NCBI RefSeq assembly: GCF_003610555.1
Contig: NZ_RAPQ01000010.1
Location: forward strand, 496,001-560,000
Direction of reading: 5' to 3'
DNA: 64,000 nt
Origin: Marinifilum flexuosum
GTDB taxonomy: Bacteria; Bacteroidota; Bacteroidia; Bacteroidales; Marinifilaceae
In this document: one piece after another, positions 17,395 to 25,722 of the stretch
Layout of the letters: every line of letters begins with the position of its first letter
Position numbering within the stretch: position 1 is the first letter of the stretch
The notes under the pieces: model-generated
What the model saw: the letters and a program-made list of their open reading frames with translations, nothing else
Told to the model about the DNA's origin: nothing
Database searches by the model: none
Program-made: the position numbers and the translations under genes

Positions 17395-17769
17395 ATGAAA
17401 AAAATCATCCTATTTTTATTATTATCAACACCCATTTTATGTAAGTCACAAAATTTACCGAAAGACCGTTTATCTAAGGTCAATGTAAGTAAATATGAAC
17501 GAAAGAACTTGCACAAAGAAGTAAAGACATTACAGCAATTAATTTTCAACATTACCGCAAGCTTTCAGATGTTTGCTCGCGATTCAACATCGAATATAAT
17601 ATACAAGCCTATCGTGATCATAGATAGTAAACCTTACAATGATGATAATTATCCTAATATTGCCTTTAATGACATCAAGCACTTTGAAATAATAAAGAGC
17701 TATGATGGAGGATATTTCATAAACGGTAAGCATGCCAACATTTCAATCATTATTCAAACTAAAGACTAA
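17395..17769 (+). CDS. small secreted protein resembling a TonB plug fragment
   Basis: 124 residues with a signal peptide (MKKIILFLLLSTPILCKS). The C-terminal half, KPIVIIDSKPYNDDNYPNIA, then IKHFEIIKSYDGGYFINGKH and ISIIIQTKD, follows the pattern of a TonB-receptor plug domain (PLVVIDG-P, then I-sIeVLK, then YG--g--G-I-I-TK). There is no barrel after it and the frame is complete, so it is a stand-alone plug-like protein or an old remnant. It lies 91 nt after the thioredoxin gene and between two relics of the same dispersed repeat, suggesting it may have been inserted or cut off there. Confidence 0.6.
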   Translation: MKKIILFLLLSTPILCKSQNLPKDRLSKVNVSKYERKNLHKEVKTLQQLIFNITASFQMFARDSTSNIIYKPIVIIDSKPYNDDNYPNIAFNDIKHFEIIKSYDGGYFINGKHANISIIIQTKD

Positions 17770-17779
17770 TACATATCCA

Positions 17780-17806
17780 CCTAATAGGTTTCAAAAACCA
17801 ATCAGG
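17780..17806. repeat. imperfect hairpin of dispersed-repeat type
   Basis: CCTAATAGGTTT and AAACCAATCAGG pair at 10 of 12 positions around a CAA loop and run into AGGTCTGAT. It lies just after the plug-like gene and may act as its terminator. Confidence 0.4.
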
Positions 17807-17825
17807 TCTGATCTAATATTTTTTC

Positions 17826-17833
17826 TACCTTTG
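17826..17833 (+). promoter_or_regulatory. candidate -7 box for thiL
   Basis: TACCTTTG followed by C, the commonest form of the Bacteroidota -7 element. A good -33 box is not seen at 19-21 nt. The leader would be about 135 nt. I found no TPP riboswitch core in it, though it contains complementary stretches (ATACCGAT near 17870 and ATCGGCAT near 17933). Confidence 0.5.
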
Positions 17834-17972
17834 CAAGCAAATTCTAAATTTAGAAATCAGCATATCATACCGATTATTAAATGAATACAGACTTAAGTTT
17901 ATTTCATTCCTTTAGGCTTATCATTTATATATCGGCATGCTATCGCAATAAATTTACCTTACAGGCAATATC

Positions 17973-19022
17973 ATGCAGGAAAACAAAGCACAAGGAACCG
18001 ATATCTCAACATTGGGAGAGTTTGGTTTGATCAAGCAATTGACAAAGGGCATCGAGATAAAAAACAGCAGTACAAAAGTAGGTGTTGGCGACGATGCTGC
18101 AGTACTAGACTATCAGAACAAAAAGACAGTGGTTACTACCGATTTGTTGGTGGAGGGAATCCATTTCGATTTAATGTACACTCCTTTAAAACATTTGGGA
18201 TACAAAGCTATTGCTGTAAATGTATCGGATGTTTATGCCATGAATGCTTGCCCGAAACAGGTTACTGTTTCCATTGCCATTTCGAAACGCTTTACCGTTG
18301 AAGCCATCGAGGAAATTTACGATGGCATTCGTTTGGCCTGCGAAAATTACAATGTCGATTTGGTTGGTGGTGATACTACATCCTCTTTAACTGGTTTGTG
18401 TATTTCGGTAACTGCCATTGGCGAGGCTGAAGAAAATGAATTGGCTTACCGAAGTGGTGCTAAAGCAAACGATCTAATCTGCGTAAGCGGAAATTTAGGT
18501 GCTGCCTATGCTGGCCTGCAATTGTTGGAGCGCGAAAAAGCAATTTTCGCAAACAATCCAAACATGCAACCTGATTTATCGGGACACGATTACATTTTGG
18601 AACGTCAGCTAAAACCTGAGGCCAGAAAAGACATCTACGAAAGATTGAAAGAAGCTCAAATTGTTCCAACTTCAATGATTGATATTTCTGATGGATTGTC
18701 ATCGGAATTGATGCACATTTGTGAGGAATCGAAAGTAGGTTGCCAGATTTACGAAGAGAAAATTCCTGTAGATTACGAAACTCATAAAATGGCCGAAGAG
18801 CTAAACATGAACTACAGTACCTTTTCTCTAAATGGTGGTGAGGATTACGAGCTGCTATTTACAGTTCCATTGGATAAATTTGATGATGTAGAGAAAATTG
18901 AAGATGTAAAAGTGATTGGTCACATTACTGAAGCATCGAAAGGCATTTATCTAATAACTCGCGATAATACCGAGATTGCCTTACAAGCTCAAGGGTGGAA
19001 TCCTTTGAAGGAAGAAAAGTAA
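17973..19022 (+). CDS. thiL: thiamine-monophosphate kinase ThiL
   Basis: ThiL makes thiamine diphosphate from thiamine phosphate and ATP. The 349 residues have the PurM/AIRS-like fold with VGVGDDAAVLD near residue 37 (metal/ATP binding), VTTDLLVEGIHFD, the AVNVSDVYAMNACP stretch, NVDLVGGDTTSS, and MIDISDGLSSELMHIC. The length matches the family. It is followed by a strong terminator and appears to be transcribed alone. Cytoplasmic. Confidence 0.95.
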   Translation: MQENKAQGTDISTLGEFGLIKQLTKGIEIKNSSTKVGVGDDAAVLDYQNKKTVVTTDLLVEGIHFDLMYTPLKHLGYKAIAVNVSDVYAMNACPKQVTVSIAISKRFTVEAIEEIYDGIRLACENYNVDLVGGDTTSSLTGLCISVTAIGEAEENELAYRSGAKANDLICVSGNLGAAYAGLQLLEREKAIFANNPNMQPDLSGHDYILERQLKPEARKDIYERLKEAQIVPTSMIDISDGLSSELMHICEESKVGCQIYEEKIPVDYETHKMAEELNMNYSTFSLNGGEDYELLFTVPLDKFDDVEKIEDVKVIGHITEASKGIYLITRDNTEIALQAQGWNPLKEEK

Positions 19023-19071
19023 ATCACCTTAACCTTTTTCTGAAAGATATTTTGAGTTCACAACTCAAATC

Positions 19072-19098
19072 AACCCGAGGAATTTCCTCGGGTTTTCT
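19072..19098 (+). terminator. Rho-independent terminator after thiL
   Basis: AACCCGAGG...CCTCGGGTT stem with a short AATTT loop, followed by TTCTTTT. A second small hairpin (TTTGAGTT-CAC-AACTCAAA) precedes it at 19051-19068. Confidence 0.9.
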
Positions 19099-19212
19099 TT
19101 TATCCAAGATAATAATTTTATTAATCACATATATATTTTACAATATTATTTATACCTTTATGTATGTTAAAATTAATTCAGAGTTAATCACTAACCAATC
19201 ACACTACATATC

Positions 19213-19950
19213 ATGAAGATAAACACACTACACTTCTTAATTGCAATAGCAATTATATTTACATCATGTGACAACAATTCAGAACCTGAGGCAGCACCAA
19301 CTCCTATGCCCGAAGCCTCATTTTCTATTGATTTACCAGTTTCAAGAATACTAACCGGTGTTAGATTAACCAATACATCAGACACTGCGAATATTAAGGA
19401 ATACATCTGGAAGTACAAAGATGTAATTGATACAATTAGATCCTTAAAGACTCCATTTATCACTTATGAAAAACCTGGGAATTATCAAGTTAAATTAATT
19501 GCGGTCACAAATGACAATAAAAAAGATTCTACAATAAATGGCATCAGAATTGGAGATAATTACATCTCAGCAATAAGAATTGCAAACTTATATAAACATA
19601 AATGGGATATTGATGAAGAAGGTGAGAATGCCTATCCCGATATTCAAATACAGCTTGTTAAGAATGATAAAATACTCTGGACCTCTTTCGTTATTCCAAA
19701 TCTAAACCCTGATAAAATTTGGGAAAATGCTATTCCTACACCTCTAACTAAATTTAATGGCGGGGATTACAAATCAGATGTGGAAATTCAAATTTACGAT
19801 ATCGATGATGAATCCAAGGAATTGATTTTTTCAACAAATCAAGATATCAAAGCATTTGGTGGGCCAAGATATGATGAGCAAGAACAAACTGGTGACTACT
19901 ATTATTATTCGAATTATTCTGAAGTACAGTTCGACTTCGTTGTATTTTAA
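19213..19950 (+). CDS. lipoprotein with PKD-like domain
   Basis: 245 residues. The lipobox is IAIIFTSC with Cys19. After an acidic/proline linker comes a PKD-type beta-sandwich, about 35-115: the end pattern ITYEKPGNYQVKLIAV matches the PKD signature (y--pG-Y-V-L-v-n) and is preceded by IKEYIWKYKD. The C-terminal 130 residues form another beta-rich region (YPDIQIQLVK...SDVEIQIYDID) that I cannot assign; it faintly recalls a C2-like sandwich. Probably anchored in the outer membrane. A near-consensus -7 (TACCTTTA, about 19154) lies upstream. Monocistronic, with a bidirectional terminator after it. Confidence 0.78.
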   Translation: MKINTLHFLIAIAIIFTSCDNNSEPEAAPTPMPEASFSIDLPVSRILTGVRLTNTSDTANIKEYIWKYKDVIDTIRSLKTPFITYEKPGNYQVKLIAVTNDNKKDSTINGIRIGDNYISAIRIANLYKHKWDIDEEGENAYPDIQIQLVKNDKILWTSFVIPNLNPDKIWENAIPTPLTKFNGGDYKSDVEIQIYDIDDESKELIFSTNQDIKAFGGPRYDEQEQTGDYYYYSNYSEVQFDFVVF

Positions 19951-20037
19951 ATACACAAAGAATTCACTCTTACCAGATAGATATTAAATTTATCATACAG
20001 CCTTCAAGAGAATTCTTAAATAAATGAGTTAAAACAA

Positions 20038-20073
20038 AAAAAGTGAGATCCTCAGATGAAGATCTCACTTTTT
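20038..20073. terminator. bidirectional terminator
   Basis: AAAGTGAGATC and GATCTCACTTT form a 13-bp stem with a 10-nt loop, flanked by A- and T-runs. It sits between the convergent lipoprotein (plus) and lpxA (minus) genes. Confidence 0.9.
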
Positions 20074-20094
20074 ATATATCCTAGCTATTTGTGT

Positions 20095-20877
20095 TTACTC
20101 AGGGAAGTATCCTCTCATGATACCACGCTTAGAGTTCTTCACAAACAGAATAATTTCATCACGCTCTGGTGAAGCAGGCATTTCAGCTTCGATAGCTTCC
20201 AACGCTGTAAAGTTGTTCATACCTTTTTGGTACAAGTAACGGTAAACATCCTGAATTTCGCGGATCTTTTCGTTACCAAACTCACGACGACGCAAACCAA
20301 TTGAGTTTACACCGATGTATGAAACCGGCTCGCGACCAGCTTTCACGTATGGAGGAATATCTTTACGTACCAAAGATCCACCCGATACCATAACGTGAGA
20401 ACCAATGTGTACGAACTGGTGAACAGCTACCAATCCACTTAAAATTGCAAAATCATCGATTACAACCTCACCTGCAATCTGAGTAGCATTACCAATAATA
20501 CAGTTGTTACCAACAATACTATCGTGTGCAATATGAACGTAAGCCATTAACAAGCAATTGCTTCCTACAATTGTTTTGCCTTTAGCTGCAGTACCACGGT
20601 TAATGGTAACACACTCACGAATTGTTGTATTATCTCCAATTTCAACAGTAGTTTTCTCGCCACGGAATTTCAAATCCTGTGGAGTAGCACCAATTACTGC
20701 TCCTGGAAAAACATTACAGTTCTTACCAATTCTGGTTCCTTCCAAAATGGTTGCATTGGAACCAATTCTTGTACCCTCTTCAATTACTACATCCTTATCG
20801 ATTGTTACGAATGGCTCAATCACTACATTATCTGCAATTTTTGCCTCAGGATGTACATATGCTAACGGTTGCTTCAT
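20095..20877 (-). CDS. lpxA: acyl-ACP--UDP-N-acetylglucosamine O-acyltransferase LpxA
   Basis: First step of lipid A synthesis. 260 residues, a left-handed beta-helix of hexapeptide repeats from about residue 5 to 190 and then a helical tail with GLRRREFGNEKIREIQ, which is diagnostic for LpxA. The catalytic His is in MAYVHIAHDSIVGNN (near residue 120). It is the last gene of lpxD-lpxC/fabZ-lpxA (67-nt gap after lpxC/fabZ). Cytoplasmic trimer. Confidence 0.97.
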   Translation of the reverse strand: MKQPLAYVHPEAKIADNVVIEPFVTIDKDVVIEEGTRIGSNATILEGTRIGKNCNVFPGAVIGATPQDLKFRGEKTTVEIGDNTTIRECVTINRGTAAKGKTIVGSNCLLMAYVHIAHDSIVGNNCIIGNATQIAGEVVIDDFAILSGLVAVHQFVHIGSHVMVSGGSLVRKDIPPYVKAGREPVSYIGVNSIGLRRREFGNEKIREIQDVYRYLYQKGMNNFTALEAIEAEMPASPERDEIILFVKNSKRGIMRGYFPE

Positions 20878-20944
20878 TTTATTATTTATTACGTGTTACA
20901 CAAACTTCTGCCACACCAGAAATTTGCCTTGTAGTAGTTAAATT

Positions 20945-22336
20945 TTATTTGTTCTTTGCGATTTGAGCCATGAACTCACCTTCAGCAACAACAGTATCGC
21001 CAACAAAAGCTAAACCGCGCATGTTAGCAACTCCCCTACGAATTGGTGACAAAAATTGCAATTTAAAAATCAGAGTATCTCCAGGAACAACTTTCTTTCT
21101 AAATTTAATATTGTTCTGAGTTAGGAAGTAGGTTGAATAGTTTTCAGGATCATCTACCTGATTTAATACCAAAATACCACCACATTGTGCCATAGCTTCA
21201 ACCATAAGAACACCTGGCATTACAGGTTCTCCCGGGAAGTGTCCTACGAAGAAAGGTTCATTCATAGATACATTTTTAACACCTATAATAGTATCTTCTT
21301 GAATGTCGATAATTTTATCAACCAACAAGAATGGAGGACGGTGAGGCAACAATTTCATTACCCCGTTAATGTCTAACACAGGCTCTTTATTTGGGTCATA
21401 AGCCGGAACTGAATCTTTTCCCATTTCTTTTTTTATTCGTTTGATTAATAATTTTGCCATTTGGGTATTTGGTCCGTGACCAGGACAAGAAGCAATTACT
21501 TTTCCTTTAATGAACTTACCACACAAGGCAAGGTCACCAATCACGTCTAATAGTTTGTGTCGAGCACATTCATTTTGGAAGTAAAGCTCCAGATTACTTA
21601 AAATCCCTTCCTTCACTTCTACACGTTGATGATCAAACAAGTCAGCAATACGATCCAACTCTTTTTGTTCCATCATTCGATCCATAATAACAATTGCATT
21701 ATCAAGGTCTCCCCCTTTAACCAAGTTGTTATTCAAAAGAAATTCCAATTCGCGTACAAAAACAAAAGTACGACACATCGAAATTTCATCTTTATAATCA
21801 TTCAATGATGTCAATCGTGCATACTGATTGCTCAATACTTTCGAGTCGAATGAAATCATCGTATCTACACTGTATTCACTATCTGGAAGAATAGTTAATT
21901 CAGAACCACGAGCTTCATCTTTGTACACAATTGGTTCTTTTACCACATAGTATTCACGCTTCGCATCCTGCTCTACAATTCCTACACTTTCAATTCCTTC
22001 TACATAGAATTTTGCACTTCCATCTAAAATTGGAGGCTCAGGAGAATTCATTTCAATCAAACAGTTGTCAACACCCATTCCGTACAATGCTGATAAAGCA
22101 TGCTCGATGGTTTGCACTTTGCATTCTCCTTTTTCAAGCACAGTTCCTCTTGATGTATCTCCTACGTATTCAGCACTTGCATCAATTACAGGTTCTCCTT
22201 CAAGGTCAACTCTCTTAAACTTGTACCCATGATTTTCAGAAGCAGGCACAAACTTGATTGATACTTCCAATCCAGTATGAAGACCTTTTCCTGTTAAAGT
22301 AAATTCTTTTGCTAATGTTCTTTGCTTATCAGCCAT
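20945..22336 (-). CDS. lpxC-fabZ: bifunctional UDP-3-O-acyl-GlcNAc deacetylase / 3-hydroxyacyl-ACP dehydratase (LpxC-FabZ fusion)
   Basis: 463 residues from the ATG at 22336; a TTG 9 nt further upstream is less likely. Residues about 1-300 are LpxC, the zinc deacetylase of lipid A synthesis, with zinc/active-site stretches [13 protein letters not shown] and [12 protein letters not shown]. Residues about 315-463 are FabZ, with [14 protein letters not shown] and the active-site [19 protein letters not shown]. The fusion is the standard form in Bacteroidota. It joins the two reactions that compete for the same hydroxyacyl-ACP pool. It lies between lpxD and lpxA. Confidence 0.97.
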   Translation of the reverse strand: MADKQRTLAKEFTLTGKGLHTGLEVSIKFVPASENHGYKFKRVDLEGEPVIDASAEYVGDTSRGTVLEKGECKVQTIEHALSALYGMGVDNCLIEMNSPEPPILDGSAKFYVEGIESVGIVEQDAKREYYVVKEPIVYKDEARGSELTILPDSEYSVDTMISFDSKVLSNQYARLTSLNDYKDEISMCRTFVFVRELEFLLNNNLVKGGDLDNAIVIMDRMMEQKELDRIADLFDHQRVEVKEGILSNLELYFQNECARHKLLDVIGDLALCGKFIKGKVIASCPGHGPNTQMAKLLIKRIKKEMGKDSVPAYDPNKEPVLDINGVMKLLPHRPPFLLVDKIIDIQEDTIIGVKNVSMNEPFFVGHFPGEPVMPGVLMVEAMAQCGGILVLNQVDDPENYSTYFLTQNNIKFRKKVVPGDTLIFKLQFLSPIRRGVANMRGLAFVGDTVVAEGEFMAQIAKNK

Positions 22337-22376
22337 AAACTTCAATATTTTTTCTGTTTCCGGAAAACGGAATCTC

Positions 22377-23417
22377 CTATTTTTCCTCTTCCAGCTTCTT
22401 TACTTGCTTCTCTAAATCCATAATCTGCTCTCTCATCTTAGGCAGATTTTTAAACAGCACATATGACTTTTGATATGGTCCGAATTCAAAAGCAGGCGAT
22501 CCCTGAAGAACCTCTCCTTTTTTCTTAATATTTCGCCCAATACCCGATTGTGCAGCAATCTTTACTTCGTCAGCAATCGACAAGTGACCAGCAATTCCAA
22601 CCTGGCCACCAAACATACAATGTTCACCAACTTTAGAACTTCCGGCAATACCTGTTTGCGAAGCAATTACAGTATTTTCACCAATCTCAACATTATGAGC
22701 AACCTGAATCAGGTTATCCAACTTCACTCCTTTACGGATAATGGTTGAACCCATAGTTGCACGATCAACACAAGTGTTAGCACCAATCTCAACGTGATCT
22801 TCCAAAATCACATTACCAACCTGTGGAACTTTCTTGTAATCATTCGCTGACGAAGGTGCAAAACCGAAACCATCAGCTCCAATTACCGAACCAGAATGAA
22901 CGATACAATCTTTACCAATTTTACAGTTTTCATACACCTTAACACCTGAGTTAAGAGTTGTATTGTCGCCAATAATTACGTTATCGCCTACATATGTGTG
23001 TGGATAAATTTTAACGTTATCACCAATTTTTACATTGCTACCAATGTATGCAAATGCACCAACATAAATTTTATCTCCAATGGTAGCAGATTTACTCACG
23101 AAAGAAGGCTCTTCAATACCTACCTTTTGCGGTTTGCTTTGTTCATACATTTCCAACAACTGGGCCAAAGCCTGGTAAGCATCCTCTACTCGAATTAAAG
23201 TAGCTTTCACTTCTTTAGCTGCCTTAAAATCTTTGTTTACTAAAACAATAGAAGAGTTTGTTGTATAAATATGATGTTCGTACTTTGGATTTGCCAAAAA
23301 AGAAAGAGTTCCTGGTTTGCCTTCCTCAATACGAGATACATTATTTACGGCAACTGATCCGTCACCATCAACTTCACCCTGTAGAAACTCTGCAATATCT
23401 TGCGCTGTAAAATTCAT
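22377..23417 (-). CDS. lpxD: UDP-3-O-(3-hydroxyacyl)glucosamine N-acyltransferase LpxD
   Basis: 346 residues from the ATG at 23417 ([20 protein letters not shown], the usual LpxD beginning); a longer frame would need a TTG. The N-terminal uridine-binding domain covers about residues 1-100 and is followed by hexapeptide repeats forming the beta-helix. The catalytic His is in [14 protein letters not shown] near residue 235. The C-terminal 40 residues are a Lys/Glu-rich helix. First gene of the lipid A operon, 40 nt before lpxC/fabZ. Confidence 0.96.
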   Translation of the reverse strand: MNFTAQDIAEFLQGEVDGDGSVAVNNVSRIEEGKPGTLSFLANPKYEHHIYTTNSSIVLVNKDFKAAKEVKATLIRVEDAYQALAQLLEMYEQSKPQKVGIEEPSFVSKSATIGDKIYVGAFAYIGSNVKIGDNVKIYPHTYVGDNVIIGDNTTLNSGVKVYENCKIGKDCIVHSGSVIGADGFGFAPSSANDYKKVPQVGNVILEDHVEIGANTCVDRATMGSTIIRKGVKLDNLIQVAHNVEIGENTVIASQTGIAGSSKVGEHCMFGGQVGIAGHLSIADEVKIAAQSGIGRNIKKKGEVLQGSPAFEFGPYQKSYVLFKNLPKMREQIMDLEKQVKKLEEEK

Positions 23418-23442
23418 TTGTTCTGGTTTTATATCAGATAAC

Positions 23443-23475
23443 AAGCTCCTTCCTTAATAAGGAAGCTCGTTTTTT
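23443..23475. other. hairpin upstream of lpxD with T-run on the plus strand
   Basis: CTTCCTT-ATT-AAGGAAG core on the minus strand, with outer pairs beyond a small bulge. The T-run (GTTTTTTATT) follows on the plus strand, that is, against the direction of lpxD and of the HD gene. It would act either as an lpxD leader structure or as a stop for antisense transcription. A candidate -7 for lpxD (TAGATTTG on the minus strand) is at 23526-23533. Confidence 0.45.
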
Positions 23476-23632
23476 ATTGAGCACACATCGTCCAATATAT
23501 CTGATTAATACGAAAAAAATTTCTGCAAATCTAACAATTATTTCATGCACATGAAATTTTTTTGCTTTTCAGACCACTTTGTAAATTCAATTTTATTTGA
23601 TTATCTGGCAATTACGAATCCCAAATTAAACA

Positions 23633-24892
23633 TTACGAAATCTTAATCTTTGGGTAACACAAATAGAACTTTTTAACCGTTTTCGAGAGTACTTCAATAT
23701 TCATCATGTCCGATGCCTCTGCAATATCGCAAACCGAACCATCTTTATGAAGTATGTTGATATGATCTTCAGAAGTGTAAGCATTATTACTGATCATTCC
23801 ATTAATCACAATAAAATCAAGCGCATGTTCAGAACAACCAAAATATTCTTTAATTCCTGATCTTACCATATGAATATACTCTGGAGAGAAAGGCGTTTTC
23901 TGAATTTCGATTTTAAACAATTGTCGATCACGTATACATTTACACAAATAGGCAAGAACCTTATCTGAATGATTCGACCAAACCTTTATTGATACCATGA
24001 TATCATCATCATCCAGGGCTGCAAAAATATCCAAAGCATTTTTTCCTTCGAGCAAAGGGGCTTCACTTTCAAAATCATTAATTCCTATTTTATTATAGAG
24101 GAAATATCGCAATGCTGGTGTTGCAAATAATTCCTCCCCACGCTCAGCTAAATATTTTGCACGCTTTAATATATACACCAACATCTCTTCAGCAGCAATC
24201 ACTGTTTTGTGCAAATAAACCTGCCAATACATCAATCTACGAGCTATTAAAAATTTCTCAATAGAATAAATTCCCTTCTCCTCTACTACCAAATTATCAT
24301 TTCGAACATCTAGCATTTTAATGATTCTCGCCGATCCAACAACTCCCTCGGTAACTCCAGAGAAAAAACTATCTCTCCTCAAATAGTCCAAACGATCCAT
24401 ATCAAGCTGACTAGAAACCAACTGGTTTAAAAACCTTTTAGGATACTCATTTTTGAAAATTTGAATTGCCGTATCCAATTCTCCTTCGAACTGCTTATTC
24501 AAACGACTCATAAACAGTTCTGAAAGCTTTTCATGAGTTATGCCATTTACTATACTGTATTCTAATGCATGCGAAAAAGGACCATGACCTATATCGTGCA
24601 ATAGAATGGCTGCATGAACGGCTTCAGCTTCCTCTTCTGTAATTTCGTTGCCCTTTGATCGCAATACCTCAATGGCCATCCCCATTAAATGGGTAGCGCC
24701 CAAAGCATGCTGAAAACGATTTTGAAAAGCTCCAGGAAAAACCAAATAAGTCAACCCCAATTGTTTAATTCTTCTAAGTCGCTGAAAATAGTGATGCTCT
24801 ACCAATTCATGCGAAATCCCACTGGGTATATGAATAAAACCATGTACTGGATCGTTTACAATCTTTTTCTTGGGAGTAAATTGTTCTGACAT
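23633..24892 (-). CDS. HD-domain phosphohydrolase, dGTPase-like
   Basis: 419 residues from the ATG at 24892 (MSEQFTPKKKIVNDPVHGF). The HD metal motif is HAAILLHDIGHGPFSHALE near residue 85, preceded by RLRRIKQLG and FQHALGATHLMG. This is the pattern of SAMHD1/dGTPase-type triphosphohydrolases (COG1078). It probably hydrolyses nucleotides; the substrate is not proven. Upstream of lpxD on the same strand but with a 215-nt spacer. A TACATTTG -7 candidate is at 24917-24924 (minus), giving a short leader. Confidence 0.9.
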   Translation of the reverse strand: MSEQFTPKKKIVNDPVHGFIHIPSGISHELVEHHYFQRLRRIKQLGLTYLVFPGAFQNRFQHALGATHLMGMAIEVLRSKGNEITEEEAEAVHAAILLHDIGHGPFSHALEYSIVNGITHEKLSELFMSRLNKQFEGELDTAIQIFKNEYPKRFLNQLVSSQLDMDRLDYLRRDSFFSGVTEGVVGSARIIKMLDVRNDNLVVEEKGIYSIEKFLIARRLMYWQVYLHKTVIAAEEMLVYILKRAKYLAERGEELFATPALRYFLYNKIGINDFESEAPLLEGKNALDIFAALDDDDIMVSIKVWSNHSDKVLAYLCKCIRDRQLFKIEIQKTPFSPEYIHMVRSGIKEYFGCSEHALDFIVINGMISNNAYTSEDHINILHKDGSVCDIAEASDMMNIEVLSKTVKKFYLCYPKIKIS

Positions 24893-25134
24893 AAACAGAT
24901 GGATATTGGTTGTAAACAAATGTATAAAAACCCATTATAAAAGCCTACACATGAGAAATTCAATAATTAGTTTTCTTTTCTGATACATTACTTACAAAAT
25001 CTTCACAATTTGATAATTATTTATCGGACTGTTCTTTATAGATTTTCAATCCATTGGATTTTATAATAATCAGCAATAAAATATCAAAAAAATTTTCTTT
25101 AGCAGTTAGAATACAATAATTTAGAGGAATGCCA

Positions 25135-25166
25135 TTTGTTTTTTAAAACATTTATCTCTAATTTTG
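25135..25166 (+). promoter_or_regulatory. promoter of rimP-nusA-infB
   Basis: TTTG (25135-25138), 20 nt, TAATTTTG (25159-25166): both Bacteroidota sigma-ABfr boxes at the right spacing. Transcription would start near 25173, leaving a leader of about 65 nt. Confidence 0.75.
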
Positions 25167-25194
25167 CATCGAAAAGTAAGAATAACGTGTACTT

Positions 25195-25215
25195 TAGGGG
25201 GCAGGAAGTCCCCTA
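25195..25215 (+). promoter_or_regulatory. leader hairpin of the rimP operon
   Basis: TAGGGG - 9 nt - CCCCTA, followed by TTTTATT, lies between promoter and start codon. Shape and T-rich end are those of an attenuator. The leader of an operon encoding NusA, a termination factor, is a natural place for autoregulation. This is inferred; no alternative antiterminator fold was worked out. Confidence 0.55.
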
Positions 25216-25237
25216 TTTTATTGACATTAACCGATAT

Positions 25238-25702
25238 ATGATTGATAAAAAAATTGTACTTGAAATTGTTGAGAAAGAAATTGCCGACACAGATTTGTTT
25301 GTTGTGGAGGTTACTGTTTCTACAAGTAACGCAATTTCAATAATGATTGATAGTATGGAAGGTGTTCCAATTAGCACCTGTATTGAGTTAAGTCGTGCAA
25401 TCGAAAAGAACTTTGACCGCGATGTTGAAGACTTTGAACTTCAGGTAGCTTCAGCAGGAATTGGTCAACCCTTTCAAGTAATTCAACAATACCATAAAAA
25501 CATTGGGAAAGAAGTTGAAGTACTTACCACCGAAGGTGTAAAATACAAAGGAAATTTAATCACCGTAGGTGAAAACGAGATAGAAATTGAAGTTGAAGAG
25601 AAAGTAAAAGTTGAAGGTAAAAAGAAAAAACAAATTGTTGTTAATACCTACAGTTTTGCTTTTGATCAAATTAAATCAACAAAAGATATCATTACTTTTT
25701 AA
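25238..25702 (+). CDS. rimP: ribosome maturation factor RimP
   Basis: 154 residues from the ATG at 25238; the frame is open further upstream but that part lies on the promoter and leader hairpin. RimP helps 30S subunit maturation. It shows the family's N-terminal domain with FVVEVTVSTSNAISIMIDS, CIELSRAIEKNF, and DFELQVASAGIGQPF (equivalent of the V-SPG- motif), then a C-terminal Sm-like barrel from residue about 95. First gene of the conserved rimP-nusA-infB operon (20-nt gap). Confidence 0.95.
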   Translation: MIDKKIVLEIVEKEIADTDLFVVEVTVSTSNAISIMIDSMEGVPISTCIELSRAIEKNFDRDVEDFELQVASAGIGQPFQVIQQYHKNIGKEVEVLTTEGVKYKGNLITVGENEIEIEVEEKVKVEGKKKKQIVVNTYSFAFDQIKSTKDIITF

Positions 25703-25722
25703 CAAGTAAACAGCTGAATAAC

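Noticed and set aside
9795-17769. Prophage or integrative element
   Set aside because: No integrase, phage structural gene, tRNA attachment site or flanking direct repeat seen at the borders.
17834-17972. TPP riboswitch in the thiL leader
   Set aside because: The conserved CUGAGA and ACC-UGAUCUGG-type core elements are absent; only weak complementary stretches are present.
25136-25237. N-terminal extension of RimP
   Set aside because: The frame is open, but it covers the promoter and leader hairpin and has no similarity to RimP; the ATG at 25238 gives the normal length.
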